A DNA stretch of 8,431 nucleotides, taken from positions 1 through 8,431 of the forward strand of contig JAITHF010000291.1 of assembly GCA_031280115.1 (NCBI GenBank). Reading direction: 5' to 3'. The notes under the pieces are model-generated. The model was not told where the DNA came from. It made no database searches and was given only the letters and a program-made list of their open reading frames with translations. Positions 1-5,798 of this stretch are shown here, in pieces. The DNA comes from Spirochaetaceae bacterium (lineage in GTDB: Bacteria; Spirochaetota; Spirochaetia; Treponematales; Breznakiellaceae). The translations under genes and the position numbers were made by a program. How positions within the stretch are numbered: position 1 is the first letter of the stretch; the number at the start of each line of letters is the position of its first letter.

Positions 1-1
1 G

Positions 2-226
2 AACGCCCGTTTCTTTGAGCGGTCCGGCGCCGCGCTGGTTCTTGCCGGCGCCGAAGCGGATGCAGAACACCTTGTCCGCGCCGTGGCGTCTCTGGCCGAA
101 AACGCTGAACATCGGGAACAACTTGCCGCCGCGTCGGAGCGGCTTGGCGCGAAGGACGGGGCGGAACTCATCGCCCGCGCCATCACCGGCTCGATTGGCA
201 CGCATACTGCCAAAACGGCGCCGTAA
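2..226 (+). CDS. murG: MurG C-terminal fragment (UDP-GlcNAc:lipid I N-acetylglucosaminyltransferase)
   Basis: The frame is open from the left edge and ends at TAA 224-226, showing the last 74 residues of a protein whose start lies outside the window. It begins NARFFERSGAALVL and continues with a long helical stretch ending in an LGAKDGAELIARAI-type segment. This matches the C-terminal tail of MurG, where the acceptor-side 'NA..l...GAA.vl' strand is followed by helices and a '(g).dAa..ia' end. MurG is the peripheral membrane enzyme that adds GlcNAc to lipid I to make lipid II for peptidoglycan. The catalytic and UDP-GlcNAc-binding parts are not visible, so the call rests on this tail alone; another GT28-type glycosyltransferase is possible. 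A 12-nt gap containing an AGGGAG-like ribosome site separates it from cvpA, suggesting co-transcription. Confidence 0.75.
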   Translation, partial: NARFFERSGAALVLAGAEADAEHLVRAVASLAENAEHREQLAAASERLGAKDGAELIARAITGSIGTHTAKTAP

Positions 227-238
227 GGGAGCGGAAAC

Positions 239-730
239 ATGACCGTGAGCGCTATTGATATTATCTTTCTTATTCTTATACTGCTTTCGATGGTTCGTTG
301 CGCCCTTCGCGGGTTTATAAAGGAGTTCCTGTCCATGACCTCCCTCATCTGCGGGGTCCTGGCCGCGATTTTCTTCTATAAGAAAGGCGCGGCTTTTTTG
401 CGGGAGAGATTTTTCGCGAACATTCGGATTATTCCCGAAGTGCTTGCGTTTTCCCTCCTCTTCTTTGCCGCCTTTCTGGCAGTGAAAATCGTGGAACTTA
501 TGCTGAAGGATGTGGTGGACATGATTGATCTCGGCGGCGTTGACCGGTTTATAGGTATACTCTTGGGCTTCCTTGAGGGGCTGGTGGTCGTGCTGGCGGC
601 GCTGTTTGTGATAACCGTCCAGCCAGTGTTTGAACTTGAGCCTGTTCTGCGGGAAAGCGTGTTCGCCCAGCTTCTCGTGCCGCTTATTCAAACCCAGATT
701 CCCGCAGGCTTTCCGGCCTCCGGAACATAG
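239..730 (+). CDS. cvpA: CvpA-family integral membrane protein
   Basis: This is a 163-residue protein with about four hydrophobic segments: residues 4-23, 31-47, 65-84 and 103-126. Family marks are the IDIIFL start, the RGFIKEF turn after the first segment (R24, G25, E29) and the VDRFIGILLGFLEG stretch (101-114), matching the 'DR..G...G...G' signature of CvpA proteins. The family was named for a role in colicin V production in E. coli and is now known as a widespread inner-membrane protein linked to envelope homeostasis; its molecular activity is not settled. ATG 239 is preceded by AGGGAG at a suitable distance. It sits between murG and holB with very short gaps (12 and 4 nt), so the three probably share a transcript. 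Family assignment is firm, but the function in this organism is not known. Confidence 0.85.
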   Translation: MTVSAIDIIFLILILLSMVRCALRGFIKEFLSMTSLICGVLAAIFFYKKGAAFLRERFFANIRIIPEVLAFSLLFFAAFLAVKIVELMLKDVVDMIDLGGVDRFIGILLGFLEGLVVVLAALFVITVQPVFELEPVLRESVFAQLLVPLIQTQIPAGFPASGT

Positions 731-734
731 CCCC

Positions 735-2006
735 GTGTTCTCCCATATTCTTGATCAGCCCGCCGCTGCCGCTCTTGCAGGCGACAAGGCCCGCGGGACT
801 CTGGCGCCTTCCATGCTGTTCTCAGGCCCCCCCGGGTCCGGCAAGGGAACTGCCGGCCTCGCCTTCGCCCGTCTGCTCTCCTGCAAAAACCCGCAAGCCC
901 CGCCGGAGTGCGCCTGTGAATCCTGCGTCCGGCACCTGATCCTCACCCATCCTGATATGCTCTGCCTCGGCTCCCGGGCCTTTTCCACCGAGATAAGCGC
1001 TGGTAACGCGGCGCTGCGCCGGGAACCCGGGGAACGGGCAAGCCGGCTGTGCCTGGTCCGGGGGGTACGCAAACTGCTCGCCCGTTTCTCGCCAGTTCTC
1101 TGGGAAGACGAGCCGAAGTTCGGCAAAATCGCCGGTTCTGCGGCTGCGCTGGAAGAAGCGCTTGACGAGCTGTGGACAACCGAATCCGCCGGGCATGAAG
1201 CGCTGGTGAAACAGGGGGACTCAATCGTGAAAGCCGCGTTGAAACTTGAAGCCGAAGGCATGAGCGACCTTATCCCCATAGGGCAGATACGCCGGGCCGC
1301 AGGGTGGAGCCGCCTTGCGCCTCTGGGGAAATGGAAGTTTTTACTTATCGAGAACGCTGACCGTATGCAGGATCAGGCCCGTAACAGCCTCCTTAAAATT
1401 CTTGAGGAGCCGCCGGACCGGCTCTTTATCATCTTGACCGCCTGCCGGGAGAAGGCGCTCCTCCCGACGATAACTTCACGGGTCCGGCCCTACCGGTTTA
1501 TCCGGCGCACAGGGGAAACCGAAGCGCAGGTGATACGCGCGGCCTTCAGGGACTCCCCTGCCGGCGGCATGGGAATCGGGGCGTACCTTGATTCTTTCCT
1601 GCCTGTGTCCGAAAACACCCTCCGGGCGCTGGCGGCCCTGCTCCTTGTGTATATCGTCCACCGGATTGACTCGGAGGAGTTCCGGGGGCTTGAAGATGCC
1701 GCTGCTGCCGTTGCCGCGTCAGCAGGCATAGAAAGCCGCGGCATGAGGCTCCAAACCGTGATTTCCACGATTACCGCCAAAGCGGAAAAGTTTGAAGTCC
1801 GGGGGCTTTTCCCGCGGTTTCTTGCGCTGTTCCTGGGCATTGTTTCGGAAAACCGCGCTTCCTCCGGGGCAAAAGGGCCGGCGGCGGTGTTGTGGCACAA
1901 GCGCGTGGATGAGGCGGCGCGCGCGGCAGGCATCTACAACCAGAGCCCGGCTCTGGCGCTGGAACGGCTTGCGGTGGAACTGCGGCGGGATGCGGCGGAT
2001 ACCTAA
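735..2006 (+). CDS. holB: DNA polymerase III delta-prime subunit (clamp loader)
   Basis: This is a 423-residue AAA+ protein. Residues 31-39 form a P-loop (GPPGSGKGT). Cysteines 50, 59, 61 and 64 form a delta-prime-type zinc site. A Walker-B-like strand FLLIENADRM lies near residue 200, followed by LLKILEEPP, and the motif LLPTITSRV near 248 occupies the place of the 'SRC' arginine-finger motif. Delta-prime works in the clamp-loader complex that loads the sliding clamp on primed DNA. I chose GTG 735, four nt after the cvpA stop, because the next in-frame ATG (813) would leave only four residues before the P-loop and the upstream frame overlaps cvpA. No clear Shine-Dalgarno is seen, so translational coupling to cvpA is likely. 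It is longer than the roughly 330-residue E. coli protein because about 90-100 residues are inserted between the zinc site and the Walker B strand. DnaX (tau/gamma) is less likely given the length and the absence of its C-terminal region. Confidence 0.88.
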   Translation: MFSHILDQPAAAALAGDKARGTLAPSMLFSGPPGSGKGTAGLAFARLLSCKNPQAPPECACESCVRHLILTHPDMLCLGSRAFSTEISAGNAALRREPGERASRLCLVRGVRKLLARFSPVLWEDEPKFGKIAGSAAALEEALDELWTTESAGHEALVKQGDSIVKAALKLEAEGMSDLIPIGQIRRAAGWSRLAPLGKWKFLLIENADRMQDQARNSLLKILEEPPDRLFIILTACREKALLPTITSRVRPYRFIRRTGETEAQVIRAAFRDSPAGGMGIGAYLDSFLPVSENTLRALAALLLVYIVHRIDSEEFRGLEDAAAAVAASAGIESRGMRLQTVISTITAKAEKFEVRGLFPRFLALFLGIVSENRASSGAKGPAAVLWHKRVDEAARAAGIYNQSPALALERLAVELRRDAADT

Positions 2007-2024
2007 AAACAGGCCGTACAGGAA

Positions 2025-2053
2025 TTGCCTTTTATAAAAGAATAGTCTATAGT
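2025..2053 (+). promoter_or_regulatory. Probable sigma-70-type promoter of the bacteriohemerythrin gene
   Basis: TTGCCT (2025-2030) and TATAGT (2048-2053) are separated by 17 nt, with four and five of six consensus matches. The perfect palindrome CTTTTATAAAAG (2029-2040) overlaps the end of the -35 box and the spacer and could be an operator. The expected start near 2060 leaves a leader of about 54 nt, very AT-rich. The base composition changes sharply from the GC-rich holB end, which fits an independent promoter. Confidence 0.5.
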
Positions 2054-2060
2054 TATTTAT

Positions 2061-2100
2061 ATTTTTTAAAAGTTATGCGTATTTCTTAATTTTTTAAAAG
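2061..2100 (+). repeat. 12-nt direct repeat in the bacteriohemerythrin leader
   Basis: ATTTTTTAAAAG occurs exactly twice, at 2061-2072 and 2089-2100, offset by 28 nt. The second copy runs into the ribosome-binding sequence AAAGGAA just before ATG 2114. The repeat could be a regulator site or simply AT-rich leader composition; the perfect 12-nt match is the observation, the regulatory role is inference. Confidence 0.45.
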
Positions 2101-2113
2101 GAATGTATTACCG

Positions 2114-2554
2114 ATGGCAGTAAATGATGATTTAATCGTATGGGAAGATCGTTATTCCGTAGGGGTCCCGTTTATCGACGACCAGCACAAACATCTTGTC
2201 CAAATGACCAACGAACTGTACCTCGCGTGCTTTCAAGACAGCGTGGTGGCGAAACAGTATTTTATGCGGGTAATCCACAACGCGCTGGATTACATCAAGA
2301 TACACTTTTCCACCGAAGAACAGCTTATGGCGAAAATTGTCTATCCTGATCTTCCGTCCCACAAGAAAGACCACGAAGATTTTGTACATCAAATCCTGAT
2401 GAACGCCAAGGAATTCGAGGACGGTTCGTACAAGGCGCCGGCGGTGCTGGCGAAATATCTCAAAGACTGGATCGTTACCCACATCGCCATAACCGACAAG
2501 AAATACTATTACTACATACGCTCCCTTAAAACGCGCTCCAGCGCCGGCGGGTAA
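2114..2554 (+). CDS. Bacteriohemerythrin (di-iron oxygen-binding protein)
   Basis: This 146-residue, single-domain, soluble protein has the full hemerythrin ligand set: H25 (in DDQH), H64 and E68 (HFSTEE), H83 and H87 (HKKDH), H123 and D128 (HIAITD). That gives five His, one Glu and one Asp, as needed to bridge two irons. The typical 'W...(Y)SVGV..IDDQH..L' N-terminus is present at residues 10-28. Bacterial hemerythrins bind O2 reversibly and serve in oxygen storage, delivery or sensing; in anaerobes and microaerophiles a detoxifying or sensing role is often proposed. No signal peptide or fused methyl-accepting or GGDEF domain is present, so it should be cytoplasmic and free-standing. ATG 2114 follows AAAGGAA at about 10 nt. 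It has its own likely promoter and lies apart from the holB operon. The 3' end faces a convergent gene across a GC-rich hairpin. Confidence 0.93.
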   Translation: MAVNDDLIVWEDRYSVGVPFIDDQHKHLVQMTNELYLACFQDSVVAKQYFMRVIHNALDYIKIHFSTEEQLMAKIVYPDLPSHKKDHEDFVHQILMNAKEFEDGSYKAPAVLAKYLKDWIVTHIAITDKKYYYYIRSLKTRSSAGG

Positions 2555-2560
2555 TCCCAT

Positions 2561-2587
2561 GCGCCCCCCTTGCCCGTATGGGGGCGC
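2561..2587. terminator. GC-rich hairpin between convergent genes
   Basis: GCGCCCCC (2561-2568) pairs perfectly with GGGGGCGC (2580-2587), leaving an 11-nt loop. It begins 7 nt after the bacteriohemerythrin stop and lies 22 nt from the 3' end of the opposing gene. No U-tract follows on either strand, so it is at best an atypical terminator or a transcript-end stabiliser for either gene. Confidence 0.45.
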
Positions 2588-2608
2588 TTGAACGGCCCGC
2601 GGCGCGGG

Positions 2609-3151
2609 TTACAGGCGATAAAACGTGAAAAACAAGTTCCGCACGTTCTCTGCCGCTTCCGAGCCTTTCCCCTCTCCGGATGCTTTGGGGGCAGGCTTAT
2701 TCATGCGCTCCTGCACCTCCTCCACCCACGACGGCGGCATCTGATAGGTCTCGGCGGTCTTTCGCACCCGCTCCATGAGGTACGCCTTCCAGCTGTTAAG
2801 CCGCTCTTCCTGAGAGGTATGCTGTTCCATTTCTTTTTCCAGTAAAAGCTCCTTGTCAAAGGCGCCGAGGTCCGCATTAAACGGTATCCCCCGGTACTCG
2901 CAGTAAATCTGCCAGAACCGCCGGTCATCATCCCAGTAAATCGTGTAGCCGTTAAAGGGGGAGGGCTCCGAAGGCGGCTCTTCCTCGCAAAGCTCGTCCG
3001 GCTCAATGGCCAAAAATGCCTCCGTAAGCCCGTCGGCAAACTCTTTGGGGATATTCCACCGCTCGCGGTTCTTTTCGACTTGGGCAACAAAGTTCTTCGA
3101 CCAGGCTTTAAATTCGTTAGGGTTTTCAGGAATAGAGTCTCGATGTCCCAT
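2609..3151 (-). CDS. Unrecognised 180-aa protein with a duplicated helical motif
   Basis: I do not recognise a function. The start at 3151 is chosen because GGAGG lies 6 nt upstream on the minus strand; an upstream extension in frame would cross the divergent gene's start and lacks this site. The N-terminus MGHRDSIPENPNEFKAW is followed by a helix and an IP turn (I34-P35). Residues 17-46 and 121-150 align without gaps: W17/W121, V25/V129, K27/K131, E30/E134, W32/Y136, I34/M138, P35/P139, so the protein looks like two copies of one helical unit. Between them lie an acidic linker (EPDELCEEEPP, 50-60) and an aromatic segment with WDDD and FWQIYCEYRG (73-87). No signal peptide or membrane segment is seen. 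The 'IP..F..W..NF' opening recalls, from memory only, small unknown proteins of termite-gut treponemes. It is divergent to the 183-aa gene at 3209. Confidence 0.75.
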   Translation of the reverse strand: MGHRDSIPENPNEFKAWSKNFVAQVEKNRERWNIPKEFADGLTEAFLAIEPDELCEEEPPSEPSPFNGYTIYWDDDRRFWQIYCEYRGIPFNADLGAFDKELLLEKEMEQHTSQEERLNSWKAYLMERVRKTAETYQMPPSWVEEVQERMNKPAPKASGEGKGSEAAENVRNLFFTFYRL

Positions 3152-3208
3152 TGTAATCCTCCGCGGCCATACTAGCATAGGCCGCCTGTTTAAGCTATAG
3201 TAGGTTCT
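3152..3208. promoter_or_regulatory. Divergent promoter gap between two unknown genes
   Basis: This 57-bp gap must hold start signals for both genes. On the + strand TATAGT (3196-3201) is a good -10 box with no convincing -35 box; a start 6-8 nt downstream would fall at or next to ATG 3209, giving a nearly leaderless mRNA. On the - strand TATGCT (3179-3174) is a weak -10 candidate, and GGAGG (3162-3158) is the ribosome site for the gene ending at 2609. GGCC at 3165-3168 and at 3179-3182 flanks the centre as a short inverted pair. Confidence 0.3.
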
Positions 3209-3760
3209 ATGGATATGATATATCTTTTTACCACCGATGTCTGCTGCTACCGGTACGGCCATGACCTTCGCGCCAGAACCCAGTTTCTAAGCGACCGGCG
3301 CCTTGATTATCGGGAACGGTGGACTGACGAGGAAAAAGCGCGTTTTGACGCGGAAGCCGCGGCATACGGGGAACAGGTGGACTGGTTCCACAAGGTTTTC
3401 AACGAGTGCCGGGACCGGGAGCCGGATAAAACGCTGGTGGAAATGGATTACACTATGTCAATAGACGCGGTGCTGAGCGAGCGTATACGCGGGTATTATC
3501 CTGCTGACATAGAGGGGAACCCTATTCTTGAAAAAAAGATACAGCCCGAGACCAGGGCGCTGGTTCTCTCATTCTTTCACAGCGACAAAGAAACCGCAGA
3601 GAGGTATTTCGACGCATCCACGCCGGAAGAACGGCTTGCGCGGAAAGCGGACTGGCTTACCTGTTTTCTGCGCGTTGATTACCTTAAAACCGTTGAAATC
3701 CCCTATGACTTTACCCTTACCGAAGAATACCTGCGGGATCTTTTCAAATCGAACTTCTAG
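3209..3760 (+). CDS. Unrecognised 183-aa soluble protein
   Basis: I do not recognise this protein. It is 183 residues, highly charged, with no signal peptide or membrane span. Visible features are the opening MDMIYLFTTDVCCYRYGHDL with a Cys pair (C12-C13), a run of basic and acidic residues (RRLDYRERWTDEEKARFDAEAAAYGEQVDWF) likely to be helical, the segment ERIRGYYPADIEGNPILEKK, and a C-terminal IPYDFTLTEEYLRDLF. The open frame is long for its GC content and ends in TAG 3758-3760. ATG 3209 has only a weak AGG upstream (3202-3204); ATG 3215 is an alternative two codons on and has better spacing. It is transcribed away from the 180-aa gene, so the two may share regulation. A hairpin follows the stop directly, and a large palindromic repeat begins about 30 bp beyond. 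Confidence 0.7.
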   Translation: MDMIYLFTTDVCCYRYGHDLRARTQFLSDRRLDYRERWTDEEKARFDAEAAAYGEQVDWFHKVFNECRDREPDKTLVEMDYTMSIDAVLSERIRGYYPADIEGNPILEKKIQPETRALVLSFFHSDKETAERYFDASTPEERLARKADWLTCFLRVDYLKTVEIPYDFTLTEEYLRDLFKSNF

Positions 3761-3773
3761 CCCCCTGCGGGGG
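3761..3773 (+). terminator. Small GC hairpin directly after the 183-aa gene
   Basis: CCCCC-TGC-GGGGG begins at the base after the TAG stop (stem 3761-3765 with 3769-3773). No U-tract follows, so termination is uncertain; it may only protect the 3' end. Confidence 0.35.
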
Positions 3774-3986
3774 ATTCAGGTGCTTCCTGCGGTGAGCGGG
3801 TTTGTGGGTTTAGTCACAACCCTGAAGCGGCGCCTCAGCGGAATTCGAGAGCGCACTGGCTCAAAGCACGTCGCCTTTATGGGGGGTTTGGGGGCAGCCT
3901 CCGGCTGTTCCAGCAGTCGTAGTTTGCACTATGAGTCGCAAAATAGGAAGCGCTGATAAAAAAAGCCCCCATAATGCCTTAATAGA

Positions 3987-4011
3987 GGCGCGAAAGCGCC
4001 GATAATTTTTT
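3987..4011 (+). terminator. Terminator-like hairpin in the left arm of the palindrome
   Basis: GGCGC-GAAA-GCGCC (3987-4000) is a perfect 5-bp stem closed by a GNRA loop. It is followed after GATAA by T6 (4006-4011), which is the form of an intrinsic terminator for transcripts coming from the 183-aa gene. The mirror copy in the right arm (4192-4204, GGCGC-TTC-GCGCC) has a three-base loop and no T-tract. Confidence 0.5.
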
Positions 4012-4026
4012 AATATACCAAAAAAG

Positions 4027-4050
4027 CCCGGCAGGAAAACCGGTTTTTTT
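4027..4050 (+). terminator. Second terminator-like hairpin with T7 tract
   Basis: CCGG (4029-4032) and CCGG (4040-4043) can pair around CAGGAAA. A run of A before (4020-4025) and T7 after (4044-4050) extend the stem imperfectly. The A-run, stem and T-run arrangement could act on both strands. The stem is short, so confidence is modest. Confidence 0.35.
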
Positions 4051-4055
4051 GCGAA

Positions 4056-4140
4056 CAAAATAAGTTTTCTTGCCGGCAAAATAAGTTTGTTTGCCAGCAA
4101 CCAAACGCCGGATGCTAGCAAAATAAGTTTGTTTGCCGGC
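4056..4140. repeat. 21-bp-period tandem repeat at the centre of the palindrome
   Basis: Units at 4056-4077, 4077-4098 and 4119-4140 share CAAAATAAGTTT followed by a TTGCC core; the last two match over CAAAATAAGTTTGTTTGCC. Offsets are 21 and 42 nt, and the missing slot (4098-4119, CAACCAAACGCCGGATGC) is a diverged or alternative unit resembled by 4140-4157. The second and third units sit inside hairpins: GCCGGCAAA (4072-4080) with TTTGCCAGC (4090-4098), 8 of 9 pairs, and TGCTAGCAAA (4113-4122) with TTTGCCGGCA (4132-4141), 8 of 10. The period of 21 is in frame with a minus-strand open frame giving seven-residue repeats, but I do not regard that frame as a gene. Confidence 0.7.
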
Positions 4141-4318
4141 AGCCAAAACCATCCTGCTCCCAGATAACTCAGTGTTTTATAACGGATTATCGGCGCTTCG
4201 CGCCTCTTTGAAGAGAATTTGGGGGGCTTTTTTACCGGCGCTTCATGGTTTGCGTATTCTTTTGCGAACTTCCCGTAAGGGAACAGCCCTCGGCTGCCCC
4301 CCAAGCCCCCCATAAAGG

Positions 4319-5782
4319 CTATCTGCGTTGCGCCCGTGCGTTATTGAATTCCGCTGAGGCGCATCCTTCGGGGCTGGGCCTCAAACCGCGAACCTGCCCG
4401 CCTTGGTTTAAAGAGATGAGTTCAGCGGCGAGGTAGAACGAACCGGTTCCTAAGAGGGGGGCGCCCTTTTCCCTGCCCAGCGCAATGCCCCGCTCAAAGG
4501 CGTCCCCAGTCTGTTCCAGGTACGTTATGGCCGGCGCTTTGGCAGCGGCCCCTGCTTCTTGGGCAAAAAGCGCGTACACCGTTTGGGGAAAACTGATCTT
4601 GAAGGTTCCCGGAGTAGTAATGATGATATGGCTGAAATGGGGAAGGAGAAGCCGCGCCATCGCAAGGGCGTCTTTGCCCGCGGCGCACCCGAAAAGGAGG
4701 ATGCCCTCGTTCCCGTAGAGGCTGGCAAAGGTCTTCACGCAGGCTTCCACGCTGTGCGGCGTATGGGCGCCGTCCACAATCAAGACCGGATCCTCCCGAA
4801 TACGCTCGAAACGGGCCGGCAGGGTAAAGTCCCGCAGGCCCCGGACAACCGCTTCTTCCCGCAGGTCTGGGAACGCGGTTTTCGCCGCCGCCGCCGCCAG
4901 CGCCGCGTTCTGCGCCTGTATCTCGCCGGCTATGGGCAGGAAAATCTGGAGCGGGCCGGAAAACAGGCCGGTTTTCGGCACGAATGTAAAGGATGTACCC
5001 TCTTTTGCGATGCTAACATGGCGGATGTCCGCCAGATCCGGCAGGTAATACAGGGGGGAGCGCTCCTCTTCGGCTTTGGCGGCAAACACGGGCAGCGCCG
5101 CCGGATCCTGCTCCGCCAGAACCACGGGCCTGCCGGCTTTTATAATACCCGCTTTTTCTTTGGCAATGGCGCTGATCGTGGTTCCCAGAAACTCGGTATG
5201 CTCAAGCTCGATAAGGGTTATCACCGACAAAAGGGGGTCAACGATATTGGTGGCGTCAAGGCGCCCGCCCAGACCGGTTTCCACGGCCATAACATTACAG
5301 CCGGCGCCCCGGGCGCACAGGAAAAAGTAGAGCGTCAGGAGTTCAAAGAAAGACGCTTCTGTATTGTCCGGCGACGGGTCAGGGAAAAGCAGGGCGCCCC
5401 GGGCGCGCAGGGTCTTTTCCGCTTCGATAAGCGCGTTCCCCGCGCCGGCATAGACCGGTTCGGGAAAGAAGCTGTTGTCCAGCGTGATACGCTCACGGTA
5501 TTCGATGACGTGCGGGGAGGTATACCGGGCGGGGCGGAGACCCTGGGCCGCGAGGATGGCGGAAACCATGCCGGTAACCGACCCTTTTCCCTTGGAGCCG
5601 GCAACATGGATGACCGGCGCGGCGCGCTCCGGATTACCTGCAAGGCGGGCAAGGGCTTCCATGCGGTCCAGGCGCAGACTGGTGGTAAACTGCCCCGTTT
5701 CAAGATTGATGAATTGGGAAAGCCACGTAAATACATCGCCGGATGAGGCGATGGGGTTAGCCAGCAGGTTATGTTGTTCCAT
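4319..5782 (-). CDS. folC: Folylpolyglutamate synthase / dihydrofolate synthase
   Basis: This is a Mur-ligase-family enzyme that adds glutamate to folates with ATP (and in many bacteria to dihydropteroate), in the cytoplasm. Motifs in order: P-loop HVAGSKGKGSVT (59-70; 'TN' is SK here), SPHVIEYRERI (89-99), ETGLGGRLDATN (168-179), HTEFLGTTISAIAKEKAGII (195-214, with the family lysine in KEKAG), RFERI, and VDGAHTPHS near 333-338, where most members have AHNPH. The domain ends at GTGSFYLAAELISLNQGG. At 487 residues it is longer than the usual 420-430. Residues 463-487 (QVRGLRPSPEGCASAEF and the rest) are encoded by the arm of the adjoining palindromic repeat, which also supplies the TAG stop. 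ATG 5782 has no strong Shine-Dalgarno and the frame stays open a little upstream, so the exact start is uncertain. It follows the response regulator gene by 97 bp on the same strand. Confidence 0.93.
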   Translation of the reverse strand: MEQHNLLANPIASSGDVFTWLSQFINLETGQFTTSLRLDRMEALARLAGNPERAAPVIHVAGSKGKGSVTGMVSAILAAQGLRPARYTSPHVIEYRERITLDNSFFPEPVYAGAGNALIEAEKTLRARGALLFPDPSPDNTEASFFELLTLYFFLCARGAGCNVMAVETGLGGRLDATNIVDPLLSVITLIELEHTEFLGTTISAIAKEKAGIIKAGRPVVLAEQDPAALPVFAAKAEEERSPLYYLPDLADIRHVSIAKEGTSFTFVPKTGLFSGPLQIFLPIAGEIQAQNAALAAAAAKTAFPDLREEAVVRGLRDFTLPARFERIREDPVLIVDGAHTPHSVEACVKTFASLYGNEGILLFGCAAGKDALAMARLLLPHFSHIIITTPGTFKISFPQTVYALFAQEAGAAAKAPAITYLEQTGDAFERGIALGREKGAPLLGTGSFYLAAELISLNQGGQVRGLRPSPEGCASAEFNNARAQRR

Positions 5783-5798
5783 AACAATTTCATTTTCG

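Larger units (their letters stand above)
3793..4399. repeat. Large imperfect palindrome (inverted-repeat element, about 600 bp)
   Basis: This occupies the approximately 560-bp stretch without a credible gene between 3761 and 4318. The two halves are reverse complements with centre near 4096. GCGCCTCAGCGGAATTC (3830-3846) pairs exactly with 4346-4362. GCCTTTATGGGGGG (3873-3886) pairs exactly with 4306-4319, in the same register (coordinates sum to 8192). Inner segments also pair: 3951-3971 (GAAGCGCTGATAAA then AGCCCCC) with about 4221-4243, and GGCGCGAAAGCGCCGATAAT (3987-4006) with 4187-4204. Weaker similarity continues outward to about 3793 and 4399. The centre holds tandem 21-bp units. No transposase or intact gene is inside and I found no clear target duplication. 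It could be two head-to-head copies of a roughly 300-bp interspersed repeat, a foldback or MITE-like element, or the source of a long hairpin RNA. The right arm overlaps the end of folC. Confidence 0.8.

Noticed and set aside
15..242. 75-codon + strand frame starting at ATG 15
   Set aside because: It overlaps the MurG tail in another frame, is Pro/Arg-rich and has no domain.
755..1279. 174-codon minus-strand open frame opposite holB
   Set aside because: It is a Ser/Arg/Ala-rich shadow of the GC-rich holB coding strand with no domain features.
2132..2560. 142-codon minus-strand frame opposite the bacteriohemerythrin gene
   Set aside because: The + strand frame has all seven di-iron ligands; the antisense frame has no start signal or domain.
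4056..4140. CRISPR array
   Set aside because: Repeat units abut or share a base rather than being split by unique spacers of 30 nt or so, there are only three clear units, and no cas gene is present.
3861..4313. 150-codon minus-strand open frame with seven-residue repeats (ANKLIL-type) inside the palindrome
   Set aside because: It lies wholly inside the inverted repeat, its repeats follow from the 21-bp tandem DNA repeat, and it shows no recognisable domain. A chance frame over repeat DNA is more likely than a gene, though a small hydrophobic peptide cannot be excluded.
3793..4399. Insertion sequence or complete transposon
   Set aside because: No transposase reading frame or remnant and no clear target-site duplication; the inverted repeats span the whole element rather than only its ends.
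4559..5746. 395-codon open frame antisense to folC
   Set aside because: folC on the other strand has the full set of family motifs; the antisense frame is Gly/Arg-rich with no domain, as expected from GC-rich codon bias.
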